From positions 5,627,696 to 5,691,695 of the forward strand of contig CM119265.1 in assembly GCA_051294375.1 (NCBI GenBank): a DNA stretch of 64,000 nucleotides, in the 5' to 3' direction. The notes beneath the pieces are model-generated. The model worked only from the letters and a program-made list of their open reading frames with translations. It had not been told where the DNA came from and ran no database searches. Below are positions 39,496-51,927 of this stretch, piece after piece; position 1 is the stretch's first letter; every line of letters begins with the position of its first letter. The stretch is from Paraspadella gotoi. Lineage: Eukaryota; Chaetognatha. Made by a program: the position numbers and the translations under genes.

Positions 39496-39825
39496 CCTCT
39501 CTCTCTCTCTCTCTCGTCCGCTTTGCCTTAGCACTCTGTCTTTCGTCTTAATTTACATCCCACAGATTCTTTTTCCGCCTCATCTTTTCTCTCTCTTTCT
39601 CTCTCTCCCTCTCTCTCTCTCTGCTTCCTCATCCTTCAATTAACATTCTAAAAAAAAAATCTATGAGTTCCTCTCTTTCTCGTTCCATTTGTTATTATTT
39701 TCTCGATTTTGTCTTCATTCGAATTAATTCGACCGGAAAGAATCGCCCCTCATTTTGTTTGCGATGATTTATTAATGTTTCCCAACTTATTAACGATCGA
39801 ATAACGAGCTATCATTTCGCTTCGA

Positions 39826-39860
<35 letters not shown>
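34791..39860 (-). repeat. segment Y, right palindrome arm (inverted copy)
   Basis: Reverse complement of about 28100-34658, lacking the 1376-base insertion. Two N gaps (36148-36801 and 37345-37515) replace the ATT block and an (AG)n tract of the left arm. Small tandem repeats differ in copy number between arms: GGTC units are more numerous near 38883-38908 than at 29107-29120. The segment ends at the 25-N gap 39861-39885. Confidence 0.88.
35819..36055 (+). CDS. hypothetical 78-residue open frame with SAG repeats
   Basis: I do not recognise this frame. It starts with ATGG in a favourable context (AAAATGG). It reads through four 12-bp units (GTCGGCCGG plus three variable bases, starts 35833, 35845, 35857, 35869) encoding Ser-Ala-Gly repeats, then a non-repetitive middle, then an acidic tail rich in Asp ending before TGA. 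The other arm (32043-32264, minus) has the same region with a broken frame and fewer clean units. It could be a first exon or simply a GC-rich repeat; I see no confident splice donor. Confidence 0.12.
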   Translation: MAAGLSAGASAGTSAGSSAGGWADPTVAFLGPNDVCFAIVNQQQRHCSSLSITTSQEGEDDGDDEKSDDDDDDDHYHP

Positions 39861-39885
39861 NNNNNNNNNNNNNNNNNNNNNNNNN

Positions 39886-40670
39886 GAATAGGAGCGAAAA
39901 ATCGAGGTCCGCCGCGTGGGAGCTGGGAGTAGGAGTGCGAAAATGTTTTGCCTCCACCTCTTAATTTTGCGATCCTCTCTATCTCGCAAACTTTGCCTCA
40001 TTTTAGACGAACGGGGGGATGGTGCCTGGGCGATGAGCGATTAGAAGAGTCGGCCGGGGGGGGTGTGGCATCGATCGGGAAATAATTGAAAAGGTGAAAG
40101 ACTAAGACCCAATGACAACGGCAAGAAACAAGAAATGACCCATGGAAAAAGTCGATTTTTGATGTTTAGCGGTTGAGGGTATGGGAAGCATTCATAGATG
40201 TCTTCTCCATGTTAATATTGTACTTTGTAAATTTTGAATACACAGTATGCAAATATAATAGTATTTTAGATAATGTTTTTTAAATTTAAAAAAAAACGTA
40301 TATATTTATTAAAATATTATAGTACAAAAGTTACAAAATTACTTGTTTTTAAAAAAAATGTTTGAAAATTAAAAAATAGTTCATAAACTTTATTAATGGC
40401 TAATAAACATTGTTGCTTAAATTTAGTTGGTTTCTTTTCTTTTGTGTTGAAGGCAACAAAAAAAGCGCTTCTGTTTTGTGTTTGATGTTGTTGTTATTTT
40501 TTTATCCTGAGGCTGTGATCGAGAAAAAGGATGAGTAATCCGAGCGAAGATCCTTAATGAAATGATTCGTTAATTGGGTTCCATTTAATGCGAAAGCCGA
40601 TGTCGGTTTAAATTATGCGAGTGAGAATGTTGCGAGGGCTTTTCTGTAACTTTTAAATATAAGTTGGGAA
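39886..40670 (+). repeat. short direct copy of part of segment Y
   Basis: Matches 27219-28085 in the same orientation (anchor: TCGAGGTCCGCCGCGTGG), with many single-base indels. It lies between two inverted pieces of the same segment, so it forms one arm of a fold-back whose centre is the AG-rich stretch at about 40671-40724. Confidence 0.85.
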
Positions 40671-40724
40671 AGAGAGAGAGAGAGAGACGGAGAGAGAGGA
40701 GAGAGAGAGAGAGAGATGAGAGAC

Positions 40725-42109
40725 CCGCCATATTCTAAACGACATCGGCTTTCCGCCATTAAATGGAACCCAATTAACGGAATCATTTTCATTAAGGATC
40801 TTCGCTCGATTACTCATCCTTTTTCTCGATCAGCCTCAGGATAAAAAATAACAACAACATCAACAACAAAACAGAAGCGCCTTTTTTTGTTTGACCTTCA
40901 ACACAAAAGAAAAGAAACAAACTAAATTTAACAACAAATGTTTATTACATTAATAAAGTTATGAACTATTTTTTTAATTTTCAAACATTTTTTTTAAAAC
41001 AAGTAATTTTGTAACTTTTGTACTATATATTTTATAATATATACGTTTTTTTTTTAAATTTAAAAAACCATTATATAAAATACTATTATATTGCATACTG
41101 TGTATTCAAAATTTAACAAGTACAATATTAACATGGAAAACATCTATGAATGCTTTCCATACTCCTCAACCGCTAAACATCAAAATCGACTTTTCCATGG
41201 TCATTTCTTGTTCTTGCCGTTGTCATTTGGTCTTAGTCTTCACCTTTTCAATTATTTCCCGATCGATGCCACTCCCCCCCCCCCGGCCCGACTCTTCTAA
41301 TCGCTCTCGCCCAGGCACCATCCCCCCCGTTCGTCTAAAATCGAGGCAAAGTTATGCGAGAAAAAGAGGACGCAAAATTAATGAGGTGAGGCAAAACATT
41401 TCGCACTCCTTACTCCCGCTCCCACGCGGCGGACCTCGATTTTCGCTCCTATTCTCCCACCCACCCTCCGCCGGCCGCTCCTCCCTTTTTTTCCAGTTTT
41501 TTTTCTCTCTTTAACCTTTGACCTTCCATCCGATTTCTCTTTCCATCGAATTCGTGGCCGACCTGACGTTCGAAAGATTCTAGGACGAGGACTCAAATTT
41601 CCCGCCATTCTCCCATCTACTCTATTCTCAAAATCTCGCAAGTCACTACTCGTGTCAATGATCGCTTCTGGAATATTAAATTCCTTTCTTTTGAGAAATC
41701 CGCACACTTGTAAAAATACTTGCGTACGTAATTATTGTAAGGTTTAAATCCATTTCGCATCGGCACGTCGTATTTGTACCCCGTGTCAGCTCGCAGCACA
41801 CACCTTTTCCATCCCAAGAATTTAAGACGCGACAAATATTTCCTGAGACCAGATCAGCAGAACATGGCCTTAATCAAAAATTGACCTTATATTTCATCTC
41901 TATACGTGGTATATTTTGTTTTCATTCATACGCCTATGAGTTTTTTAATGAATGAATCTCCATAATTTTGTTTTTGTTCCTTCTGTCTCGCTAATTTTCC
42001 GCAATTTCCGTTTTAAAATTAAATGAAACAAAAAAATATATAATTTCAGTTATTTCATCAATTTCTTTATAATGAACGAACTAGTACAATAATTTTTAAT
42101 TCTTTTTTT
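40725..42109 (-). repeat. segment Y, inverted copy, distal part
   Basis: Reverse complement of about 26560-28041. It starts at the sequence complementary to CGATGTCGTTTAGAA, shared with 28015-28029, and ends at the 25-N gap 42110-42134. Fewer indels separate it from the left arm than separate the direct copy at 39886-40670. Confidence 0.85.
41378..41835 (-). CDS. two overlapping hypothetical frames, product unknown
   Basis: On the minus strand, frames at 41617-41835 (72 codons, containing NGFKPYNNYVRKYFYKC) and 41378-41707 (109 codons, containing RTSGRPRIRWKE) overlap in different phases. A good splice acceptor (GGTCTCAG followed by GAAATATTTG) lies at the 5' edge, so one may be an exon. A third phase from that acceptor is also open and cysteine-rich. 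The basic RPRIRW word recalls tails of some retroelement proteins, but this is weak. The corresponding stretch at 26665-27130 carries indels. Confidence 0.12.
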
Positions 42110-42134
42110 NNNNNNNNNNNNNNNNNNNNNNNNN

Positions 42135-43891
42135 GTGTTGGCCCTGGGCCTTATATCCGCAAAAGTTGCCGCTCCCAAAGAGGCTTTCGCCATGCTTGAG
42201 ATAGGTCGCCGTATTCGCTCATTTCGCCCCAGGCTCTCGGAGTTCTTGAAGATTTGACGTAGGCCTGACTTCTAACGCGAGGGTCGCTCAAAGACGCCCC
42301 GGTTCACCCAACAAGACCAAGGAGACGTCCGCCGTCGGTCGCGGCGTCGGTGCGGCGTCCGTGTCCGGCGCAAACCGACGCAGTAAATGAAAAATGGCGG
42401 GAACGCAGTTTCCTTGGATCCTTCATTTTCTGTCGGCGGGGATTGGGACGGTCAAAAAATTAATTCAAGAAAAAAACCCGAAAACTTCGTTTTGGCAACG
42501 TCTCAAACGTCCACTTTCTTTTGGTCGTTCTCGTTGACTGTTTGGGTTAAAAAAGGGTAAATATCTTTTTTTTCCTCGCATATTTCTATATAGTTGAAAA
42601 TTAATTCATATATTTTATACAGCATAATCTCCTTCTCTAGCCAGCCATTGGTTTCTGTACATCGTTGATGGTCTACATTATCTCTGATCTTTTTTCTTAC
42701 GGGTCATTTGGAGTCACCGCCTGCGCCGTCGTGTCTTTCTTCATCTGATTCTTGCCGACCTTCCGGGCAAACTCCTCTCAATTTCCAACTGTGTATTTCT
42801 TGAAACGGAGATTCGCACTTTTTTGGTTCACGCTTGCTTAGCGCAACAGCATTTCTAATATAGGTGAGGCTTTTTTGGGGGTTACTGAGGTAGGTAAATG
42901 AATCATGGTAATCTTGAATTTGTCTTCGTAACCCAGCGTTAAATACTAAATTTTTTCGGATCCCATAATAAATATAATTTAGAAACCCTAAATATTCTAA
43001 TTTTTTCAATGTTTAATTTTATAAAATTAAATAATTTTTTTTTAAACAGCAGAGTGATTTTGCCGCAGGTTTTATTCGATTTTGCTTTTTGATGTGTCGA
43101 TTCTTGAATTACGGGAGCTAACGAATCGCCATGTACATGATTGCAAGCTTGCATTTGTTCAGTAGCGAAAATTCACCCAAAAATTTCAGTCAAGAGTCCT
43201 ATACCCACGCTATTTCGAGCACGGTGAGATGGTTTTATATTGTATTTATAGTGGCATCTTACCAAAAAGTTTTATGAAACTGTAAATTTATTTAAGAAAC
43301 TTCTTGTGATCAAAGTGGGAATTAAATCTAATCAGGTTCTATTATGATCCGCGTTATATTTTGTGCCAAATCTCAGCGGCTAGTGGAAGTTTCCTTGTCC
43401 ATTTAATGGTAATGTTTCAAAATAAAATAAAAATTTCTCAGACAATTCTAACAAAAGCTTTCACAAGGTATGAGCATTATTATATTGTGTCTTTATTCTA
43501 AAGTATTATGCACAGGTCAACATTTAAATTTGTTTTATACCTAAAATCAACTTAATTATAATCAGTTTGAAACGTTGGAAACTTGGAACTACTAATATGC
43601 GTTTCTTTTTTAAAGATCATCAGCCAAATCAATCGAAATTTGGTCTTGGCATTGTGGGAACTCCTTTTATTTCATTTCTGGCCTTTTGTGTTACCTGAAA
43701 CCAAAGGGTTGAACCTTTACCACAGGTAAATAATTTTACATATATAATCTGATAACATTTAGATTCCATATTTGTTTTAGACTTTTGGATGATTACTAAA
43801 GATGAAAGGAAACGGGAAGCTGTGGTAGCTTACGAGATGGAGAAAATATGAACATTGAACATACGAAGCTGAAAATTGATAAATAGTTTGA
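42135..43891 (+). pseudogene. frame-broken copy of SLC22 gene B (exons 4-9)
   Basis: Inverted counterpart of 58861-60560. The copy starts inside exon 4 right after the 25-N gap; exons 1-3 are missing. Exon counterparts are 42135-42545, 42641-42863, 43069-43223, 43336-43408, 43616-43725 and 43781-43891. Splice dinucleotides are preserved almost everywhere, yet every longer exon contains several one- to three-base indels. Exon 5, for example, spans 223 bases against 210 and reads in no single frame. Preserved introns with random coding indels fit base-call errors in a redundant contig better than a decaying gene, but a true degenerate duplicate cannot be excluded. Confidence 0.85.
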
Positions 43892-45544
43892 TATATTTTG
43901 AATTCTAATCAGATTTTCAAAGATTTAACCTTTCGCAATTAAAACTTGTAAAAAATTAATTTTATTTTGTTTTTCTTAAGACAGACTTGACGCGACTTAA
44001 GTCCTTAGTAAACCTACGAAGTCCCAGTACACTAAATATAAATAGAAAATCTTACTATGAATTAAATTCAAGTAGGGCGGGGGTTCAAAACTTTAGTCTT
44101 GAAGTCTACTTTAAGGTAAAAAAAAGAAAATTTTTTAAAAAAGTTCATTTAATGCTTTTATTGTTGCTATTAAAAAAATTACAATATTACTAATAATGAT
44201 AAAAAAATTTTTTTAATCAATCTAAACTTTTTTTGAATGGATTCTGAATAAGCAAAAAGTAAACTAAAAAATTTAACTACAACTTTCAAAAATATTTATG
44301 TTTTCTTGGTCAAAAATTAAAAGAAAAAGTAATAAAACTTATTGAAAAATGATGATGATGAATGATTATAAATAGTAATTTTCATATTTTTCACATACTT
44401 ATGATCAAAAAATCAAAAAAGAATTATACTTTGTGTAGACAACTTTTTGCAGCTACCTGAATCTGATCTAAAAATCAAAAAAATCCAAAAAAAATTTTTA
44501 GCCTTTCCTAATTTTATAAATAAATATTAAAAAAATTAAATAATATGGAGTATGGAGGTTAATATAAAATATTGTCTATTCAATTTTTTTTAAAATTTCT
44601 AAATTTTCGTTTGAGGAGGTGCTTAATTCAATTTCTTAACCACCTTATTGAGTTAGTCTCCCCTATTATAAATAAGTCGAATCGTTACTTTGTGTTTAAA
44701 AAGGATTTACCATTGTTCTATAACTACTATGACATCCTACTTCTCCAATTATTTCAATCGTGCAACAAACTTTTGGGTAGGTCTTTTTCTTTTTAAATAG
44801 TAAAGAAAGATTATTCGTATCAAAGTCCGTTGAACCGTCCAAAAAGGAATGATCTTCGCGCTTATTTTTTTTTTTTTTTGTGGTGAGTTAGTGGTGTGCC
44901 GCGTTTTCGCTTCTATTTTCTTGGCGTCGAGTTTTGCCCAACCTAGTGAGAGCAGAGTTTCAACGCCCAGCTTGTGCTGATCTTCAACAAAGGTTTTATC
45001 TTTAAATTACAATCCTACGTAAACAAAGGAAGTTCCAAATTTCTGAAATTTTGACATTTTTTTCCGACTCAATATTTGATGTTCATTGGCCATCTCGGAT
45101 CTCTATAATTCTGCTGCGAAGTGTTATCGACTCGTAATTTACCTAGTTTTGACCTTGCTTTGGCGCTTTTCGCGAGGGAAAATAAATTCCTTCTTTACTT
45201 TTTCGATGAGATTCCAGTTCAGCTAATCTTGCATATTAACGAATCGTTTTATATTTAATCTTTTAATGATTATATTTCTTTTTTTCGTTGTTTTGGATAA
45301 TTAATAAAAAAAATTTTAAAACATCATCCGTTGTTTAAGAAAAATAAAAAAATTGTTGATTAAACCTTTTTAAATACAAATAATTGAAATATTTTCCGAA
45401 ACTAAATCTCATCTCTTTTAAAAGTGAAAACCACAAACCTACCAATTTTCTTGTCAGTTTGACAGACTGCTTGAAGTCCGTCAAGTTTAACGTTATGTCG
45501 TTTCGAATTTGAAATAAAAACAAAAACTAAATCGTCCTCTAAAA
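43892..45544. other. intergenic between the two copied SLC22 genes
   Basis: Counterpart of 57872-58860 in the other arm, enlarged by the insertion at 44045-44666. The rest is AT-rich with an A/T homopolymer patch near 44865. No exon is present. Confidence 0.7.
44045..44666. mobile_element. AT-rich insertion with 8-bp direct repeats, type unknown
   Basis: The 8-bp word TATAAATA occurs at 44037-44044 and again at 44667-44674. The other arm has it once (reverse complement at 58706-58713) with no intervening DNA, so about 622 bases are present in one arm only. The inserted DNA contains TAGGGCGGGGGTTCAAAA at 44073, similar to the start of the element at 33109, and shares AT-rich words such as AATGGATTCTGA with it. 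The ends have no clear terminal inverted repeats. It may be a relative of that element or a different insertion. Confidence 0.4.
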
Positions 45545-48500
45545 ATGGGGCGGTGGAATTGGAATAGCTGTTTCTTAACCTGGAATAAACGGTTTTATAT
45601 CCCTTGGGCTTACTTGCTCATGCTATGGTTGGTCACAGGATGAAACATGGTCCTATTTAATGGGAAACGCGATGGTCCTCTATTCCGCGTTAAGTCGATC
45701 TGTCTAAGTAACGTAACATTGGCAACAGGTATTTAAGTACAACGTTTTAAATGATATTTTCACACGGTGAAATATCTCAATATGGATATTTTAAAATTAA
45801 GTAGCGATTACTTAAAAAAAAAAAGAACAACGGAAAAGTTTGCCTCCACTTGCCCGGACAAACTCGCGTTGGATCTACGAACTGCCAAGGCCCACAAGCT
45901 TGTGGCCACTTTTCGATGCTCGTCTGTTTCGGAATCGCATCGATCCTGCAGTTTCGTCGACAGTACGTTTTCTTCATCGGCTGCTTCATGGGGTTCCACA
46001 GTGATGGTCCATATGTCCGCAGGTTTCGGACGACGATGGGTGCTTCTCGCTTCCAACCGCTTGCGGTCTGTCCATTGGGCGTCGTCACTTTTTTCGTCAA
46101 TTCATCGATATTTTACGGTCGCGTTGAAGATTCACGCAGGGTCTCGTTTTTGCGGGTACATGGTGTGGGCCCGCGCACACTGGAACCGGGAAATTATTAT
46201 TCTGTATAGTATGGTGGGACTGTAAAATCCACCAAACCGTTCATCAGCGGCCATTGGTGCCGGAGGCAAGTCATTTCACCGCCCAACCCAAAGGTCGCGG
46301 GTTCTAGCCGCGGTGGGTCGTCATGGCAGTTAAGAAGGTTGACGGGGCGCTTAAACCCGCCTGTAACATGGTGTTACAGCCTGATCCGAAAGCTCAGTGG
46401 ACTGACTTTATATTGAACGGTTCTGTCATTTACATTATCAATAATTACTGTCTCTTCATAGCGTCATCCTAACCAATGACTCACCATGCAGGCCTGGTCT
46501 CACGTCGACCTTCAAAGCGGACTCTTTCCCTCCAAATATCGCTATTTGCCCTTGAGTGTGACTTTATTGGGTCCTTGTGAAATCCGTTCTTATCCTCTGT
46601 TCGCTATTCTCATAACCAATTGGCGGCAATCTACAGAGGTTAATTTAAGTTTTAGCAGCCCGATCAAACAAATTTTAAATTATAAAAATAAATATTAGTG
46701 AAGTTACTTCTGACCTGGTTTTAGATAGTCACGAGGTTAAAGAATTCAACAACATATAATGTTTTTTTTATTATACAAGTATGTCGAATAATTTTAAACT
46801 ATTTATAATTATAATAGGTGTTCCTTCTTTCCATGAGCGTTTTTGCTCCTTCCCCCACCTTCTACTGCTGCCGGAAAGCCGTGCCCTGGCTGTAATCGCG
46901 AAATGGTCGCCGGAAAGAAGCTTAAGACATTCCTTCCAAAGTCGCCGCGAATCGTGGCGTCAAGATAAACCGAGCGGATTTGTTCGAGAGAGTGACGAGA
47001 GAAAGCACACCGGACCCCTGACGTGTCCAGGATGGGAAGTGCGAACATGACTCTTTCCTCAAGTCGGCCCTCGACGAGAGCGGTGAGTCTTCCAAAGACG
47101 ATTCGCTCGTCGACTACGAGACGGGAGAAGGAAAAGTCTTGGAATCGCGAAGATCGGTTCGCAGTACGAGACGGTCGCGGGAAAGGGCGGAAGCGGACGA
47201 AGAAATCGCCGGTCACGATAACCCGATGGGTTTCCTTCTGGAAGCGCTCAATGTTTCCGCCATTTTTTTTGGTCCTTGATGTGACCAGGTGAACGAAAAA
47301 AAAGCAAGGATATTTTTAAAAAATTTTTTTCTATCGATTTGAATCCTATACAAAACGAACGGTTATGACAAAGCTTTTGACTTCAAAGTTTTCAAAGTTT
47401 AACATTTTTTTCAATTACTTTCTTTTAAATACCTTGTCCGCCGTCAGTACGTAGAATGCTCGGTCTAATCGAAATAAAAACCTCTCCAAAAAGGGTATTA
47501 ACATCCTCAGGTTCCCAATGGGGCGTACCCAACCTGAATTTACATCGTGAATCTCCTTTTCGGTACGGGTCCTTCGGCGTCACCGCCTGATTAGTACTTA
47601 ACTCCCTCTGCCTGGCGGAATCTACCAGGAAAATTTGTCCTCGGTTTCCAATCGTTTTTTTACTTCAACCGAAGATTCTTCCTACTCTTTTTCCGGGTGG
47701 CTGCACCGCGGTTCCGTTGCTCGCTAATCGGTGAGGACCAAACCATAAAGTTTTGAAAATTTTTACCCTTTTGGACCCGATTTGCATTGATTTCTTTTTA
47801 TTGCGAAATTAACATAAAATAAACAAATCAATCGAATAAATCAAAAAAATCCAATTATATTTAATTGTAATCTAGGAATGAATTATTCCGTGTCAATTTA
47901 ATCAATCGTATTGAATCAATAAGGTTTTTCGCGCCTCGCAAATTTGACGACGTGGACGCGGAAAGTTGAGCCAGGAATTTAGAATCGCCAATGTGCATGA
48001 CTCGCGATCGGGATTTTGGATCCTTCTTCGAAAATTCGCAGATCTTCAGTCAAGAAGTCCATCCCGACGCTGCTTAGAGCTAGGTAATGTTGAAGATAGC
48101 AACCGTCACCATACGAACTTTTCGCTTGTTTAAATTCTTATACAAAATTTAATGCGGCTAGGTTAAATCCTCTTATTTGAGGCTCAACGATCCCAAAATA
48201 AAGCTTTGGCTTTAATAAAACCATTAAGTCGCAAATGGTTTCGTTTTCTTTGGCATTTAACAATCGTAAATAAAACTGTATAGTGTATACCAGCAGGGGC
48301 GGCGAGAGAAATGGCGGGTCCCTCCATGCCTCCGCCCTCCAATAATTAGTGGAACAGAACAGGGGAGATTTTTGTATATATTACAGGTTTTTGGCCCACT
48401 TAAGCTTCCAAACCTAATTTTATTCCTTGTAGATTTTTGCACTGGCGAAGCCATTTCGCTTATCAAAAATTAAAGAATCAATCCAAATCATGGATTAATA

Positions 48501-49683
48501 ACAAAATAATCAGAGCAGAACGTCAAAATGAGATCTATGCAAAGACAGAGCTCAAAGCTGTACAAAATTAATGTATTTTAACTCTCCGATTACGAATATT
48601 TCAAAAAGTTAAAATGTTTCTATCAAATGTTACCTAATGTTCCCGTGGGGCAATCTCCACTACACAAAGATAAATAAAATTTACTTACTTTATACTATCT
48701 TTAAACAAACCAATTAAAAACGAATTTCGACATTTGAGAAACTACCTTTGAACCTTTGGAAGGAAAGGCCTCGTCGCAATCAGAATTAAAACCAAATAAT
48801 AACCAATGAAAGATAAAAGAACAGAGGACGAGTTGAGAAATTAAAGCTACTAAGGTTATTGGTATCTATATAAAACCGAATATTAAAACTTCGAAAATTA
48901 ATTAAATATTCTATAACTATATTTAACAGGACATTCTGCCTTGAGATTGCTCCAATGCTCAAACTATTCTCATAATTCTTCATTTTTTTTCTTCTTCCTT
49001 CTTCTTTTTTCTGCTTTTTCTCTTTTTTTCTTCTTTTTTTCCTCTTCTCAGAGGCGAGGGTGTCCCCCCCTGGTAATAAAGTATAGTCTCCGATTCGGCT
49101 TTGCCATACCCTAATGGACATAGTATTGGCTATTTTGTTTCTTCACCAACATATTTTTTATTCTTTGACTTTCTGACAGAAACGATCTCAAAACTCTCGT
49201 ACTTTGACTTTTGTTTTTCAGGTCTTCATCTGACGTCGCTTTTATGCTTCGCCGGAGTAGCTTCGGCCAGCGCCAGTTACATTGCATTTTTTCATGGTGA
49301 GTTAAATGTAGACTTCATTTGAATTCTTAACTCGAAAAATTTTTAATAACTAATGGTTATATAGATCGTAATTATTTTTCTTAAAGAGCACCCAATGACG
49401 ATCATCAATAGGGAGATCAGCCTCGGTGTCTAGTGCGCGGTTAGTTTGTGCATGTTCTGGGTTTGTCTTAGCCGTTCCAAGCGAAGCCAGAGGAAGAAGC
49501 GTCTGCCTAGGTAACGGCGAATATATTGTGCCTAATTGACGATCGGCCGGCCGTTTAAGGAACGAGTGAGTGCGAGTCGTGTGAGAACACTTCTCATTGA
49601 TTTTAGACGCTCACGAATTTTGGCTCGCAATGCGAAAAACAACTGGAAACATTTTTCCATTTAGAAGTAGAAAAGAAAATTTA
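45545..49683 (+). pseudogene. frame-broken copy of SLC22 gene A (all nine exons)
   Basis: Inverted counterpart of 53890-57871. Exon counterparts are 45545-45728, 45826-46155, 46492-46638, 46818-47288, 47511-47730, 47924-48083, 49222-49296, 49387-49510 and 49607-49683. All acceptors end in AG and donors start with GT. Exon lengths deviate irregularly from the intact gene (for example 330 against 317 in exon 2 and 471 against 453 in exon 4), and no exon above 150 bases keeps one frame throughout. The DRFGRR and PES motif regions are recognisable but shifted. Probably a low-accuracy duplicate of the same locus. Confidence 0.88.
46255..46385 (+). mobile_element. tRNA-derived SINE-like element in intron 2 copy
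   Basis: Carries the B box GGTTCTAGCCG, preceded by a tRNA-like CACC-GCCCAACCCAAAGG stretch and followed by a GACGGGGCGCTTAAACCCGCC body. It is the same element as the minus-strand one at 57055-57185, seen through the lower-accuracy arm. Confidence 0.45.
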
Positions 49684-51056
49684 AAATTGTTAACAATAAC
49701 CAATAATAATAATAAAGAGTGAGATTTTAATTGTAATAATCAAAATGGATATTTCATCGCATCAAATTGTCGCCTGCAAAAATTACAAATGCCAGAATAG
49801 GTGAAGAGCAAGAAACAACCGCTATTTTAACTCATGCCGTTTTAAGGAAACTTATAACAAACGAATACACGTGTAAAAATGGAGAAAAAAAAAATTTTTA
49901 AAAATTTAATTAAATTTTTTTAATTTTCTTTTGAAAACAAAATTTATTAATTATGTTAATTGAATATCATACCGGAGTTAGGTGAAAAAAAGTTAGTAAA
50001 AAAATAAAAAGAATACCAAATAATTTTCACAGATAAATCTTTTGCTTTAAATTGATTTAAGAATGAAAATGTTAAATCTATTGAACTCGAGAAAGCTCCG
50101 AAGTGATGACCGACCTGACAGCGACAAGTGGGCAAAGCCTGATTCAGCGGCGATCAACATTTAACTCAGGCCTCGGCTCCGGTCAGCGTTTAAATATTAT
50201 TAGACACCATTTGTAAAAAGACATTTATTTGATATATATGAGCGGAATTGCCTAAGTTTAACCGTTCTCCGAAACGGAACGTGTATGTCATAAAAACTCG
50301 AATAGCGTTTCCTCTCTCTCTTACTCTCTCTCTCTTCTCTCTCGTCTACTCCTCTCTCTCTCCTCTCTCCTAAGTTCTCTCATCTCTCTCCAATCTTCCT
50401 CTCTCTCATCTCTCTCTCTCAGAAAGACTTTCGTGCCAGATGGTGGCCCCCCCTCCGCGACTTTGTTGATGCTATTGATGTAAAAGCGTCTGCTCTCTAT
50501 CTCTCGAGCTTGCACGATCTAATGTTCCTGGGTCATCGACCGCTAGAGGGCGAGAGCGAATATGGGACATGATGAGACATTTTACAATATTTTCTTAGCG
50601 TGATAACTGTATGTAGCGAAATGAGACAAGTTCATTGCGGTTTACTAGAAATTTTTGCTTATCGTTAAACTTCGTACACACCAGGTGTAAGATTAAGAGG
50701 TGATGTTTGGTGTTCTCAATGTTGTGTTTTTTTTTGTCTCATTAGCCTTTGGTTTTTTTCATTTTTATCCTTTTTTTTTTCTTTTTCCAATTCTTATCGG
50801 TTGAGAGTTCCGGCGAATTGTACAGATCATCGAACTCTCGCGTCGGCAGAGATTTCTTCAAAAGCCACACAGAGCAACGTTCTCCGCGATACAAAATGAA
50901 ATAATAAAACATAAAAAAAAAAGAGCATTTATCTTTTAGTAGAGATCTGCTCGATTTTGGAGAGGATACTCTTATAACTTAAGAAGAAAGAATTAAATCC
51001 AAAGAAAAAGGATTAGAAAAGTGGCCGAACACGGACACAGAGCAGAGAGAGAGGAG

Positions 51057-51087
<31 letters not shown>

Positions 51088-51717
51088 TGTAGAATGTTTG
51101 TGCATAAGAAAGAATTCTATGGCAAGAGAATAGTTTGAACGGTTATGGCATAGTAAGAAGCCGTGGCTGGCGAAAAGAATGGTTCCGGTCGTTCAGCCAT
51201 TAGTCAAAACCAATTCTTAATTGTTAAAAAATTCGAAAACGTGTAAAGCTTTGTCATTGCGAGTTTCGGGTTGCTATCCAAGGAGATGGAAAGAGAGAGA
51301 GAAGAGAGGAGACGAGAGAGAGAAAAGAGAGAGAGAGAGAAGAGAGAGCAGAGGAGAGAGAAGAAGAGAGAGAAGAGAGAGAGAACGTTTTTTCCGCAAA
51401 TCCGTGCTGCACGCGCACGAAAGACATAAAGTCACGTCGTAAATCTACCTAATTTTAGCCCCTCTTTTCCATTCCCCACCGCGATATCCCGCTTCCCCAC
51501 CTCTTTCTTTCCGACGGAGGTCCGCCATAATTGCGAAGGGGCTCCTGTTACAAAACCGCTTGCAATTTTTTTTCTCCTCAGCTCTCTCTCTTCCTTGGTC
51601 GTAACTTGGATTTTATAGGGGGCTCTCTCTACCTCAGGGCCTCTGGGGTTGAGGGAAATGTGGGGAGGGGAAGAAGGAACAAGGATTAAAGCAGCTAGAG
51701 AGAGAGAGCAGAATAGG

Positions 51718-51781
<64 letters not shown>

Positions 51782-51927
51782 AGACAATCGAGAGCACGTT
51801 CCTTGATTCGGGAGATAAACCTTGATAAAAGTGAGAAACGAACCAGATAGAGAAACAATTTACCTTATAGTCGATGAGTTCAATTTTTTTGAAACTGGGC
51901 CGAGAAAGTCTCATTTTTTTTTCAAAA
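48870..51927 (+). repeat. segment X, copy 2, left arm of the 52.0-kb palindrome
   Basis: Reverse complement of 52154-54660 and a direct copy of 23440-26455. Indels are frequent: extra bases interrupt (AG)n and coding words alike. It includes exons 7-9 of the broken gene A copy and AG/CT tracts at 50310-50420, 51040-51090, 51290-51385 and 51690-51785. The apex of the fold-back is an AT-rich spacer at about 51928-52153. Confidence 0.88.

Noticed and set aside
46809-47216. 135-codon minus-strand frame and similar antisense frames at 56159-56641 and 60253-60558
   Set aside because: They lie antisense to exon 4 of the SLC22 genes or their copies, where GC-rich coding sequence leaves the opposite strand open. 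There is no independent evidence.
42135-49683. Two additional functional SLC22 genes on the plus strand
   Set aside because: Every longer exon is frame-broken by scattered indels and the whole block is the inverted image of the intact genes, including introns and intergenic DNA. Listed as frame-broken copies instead.
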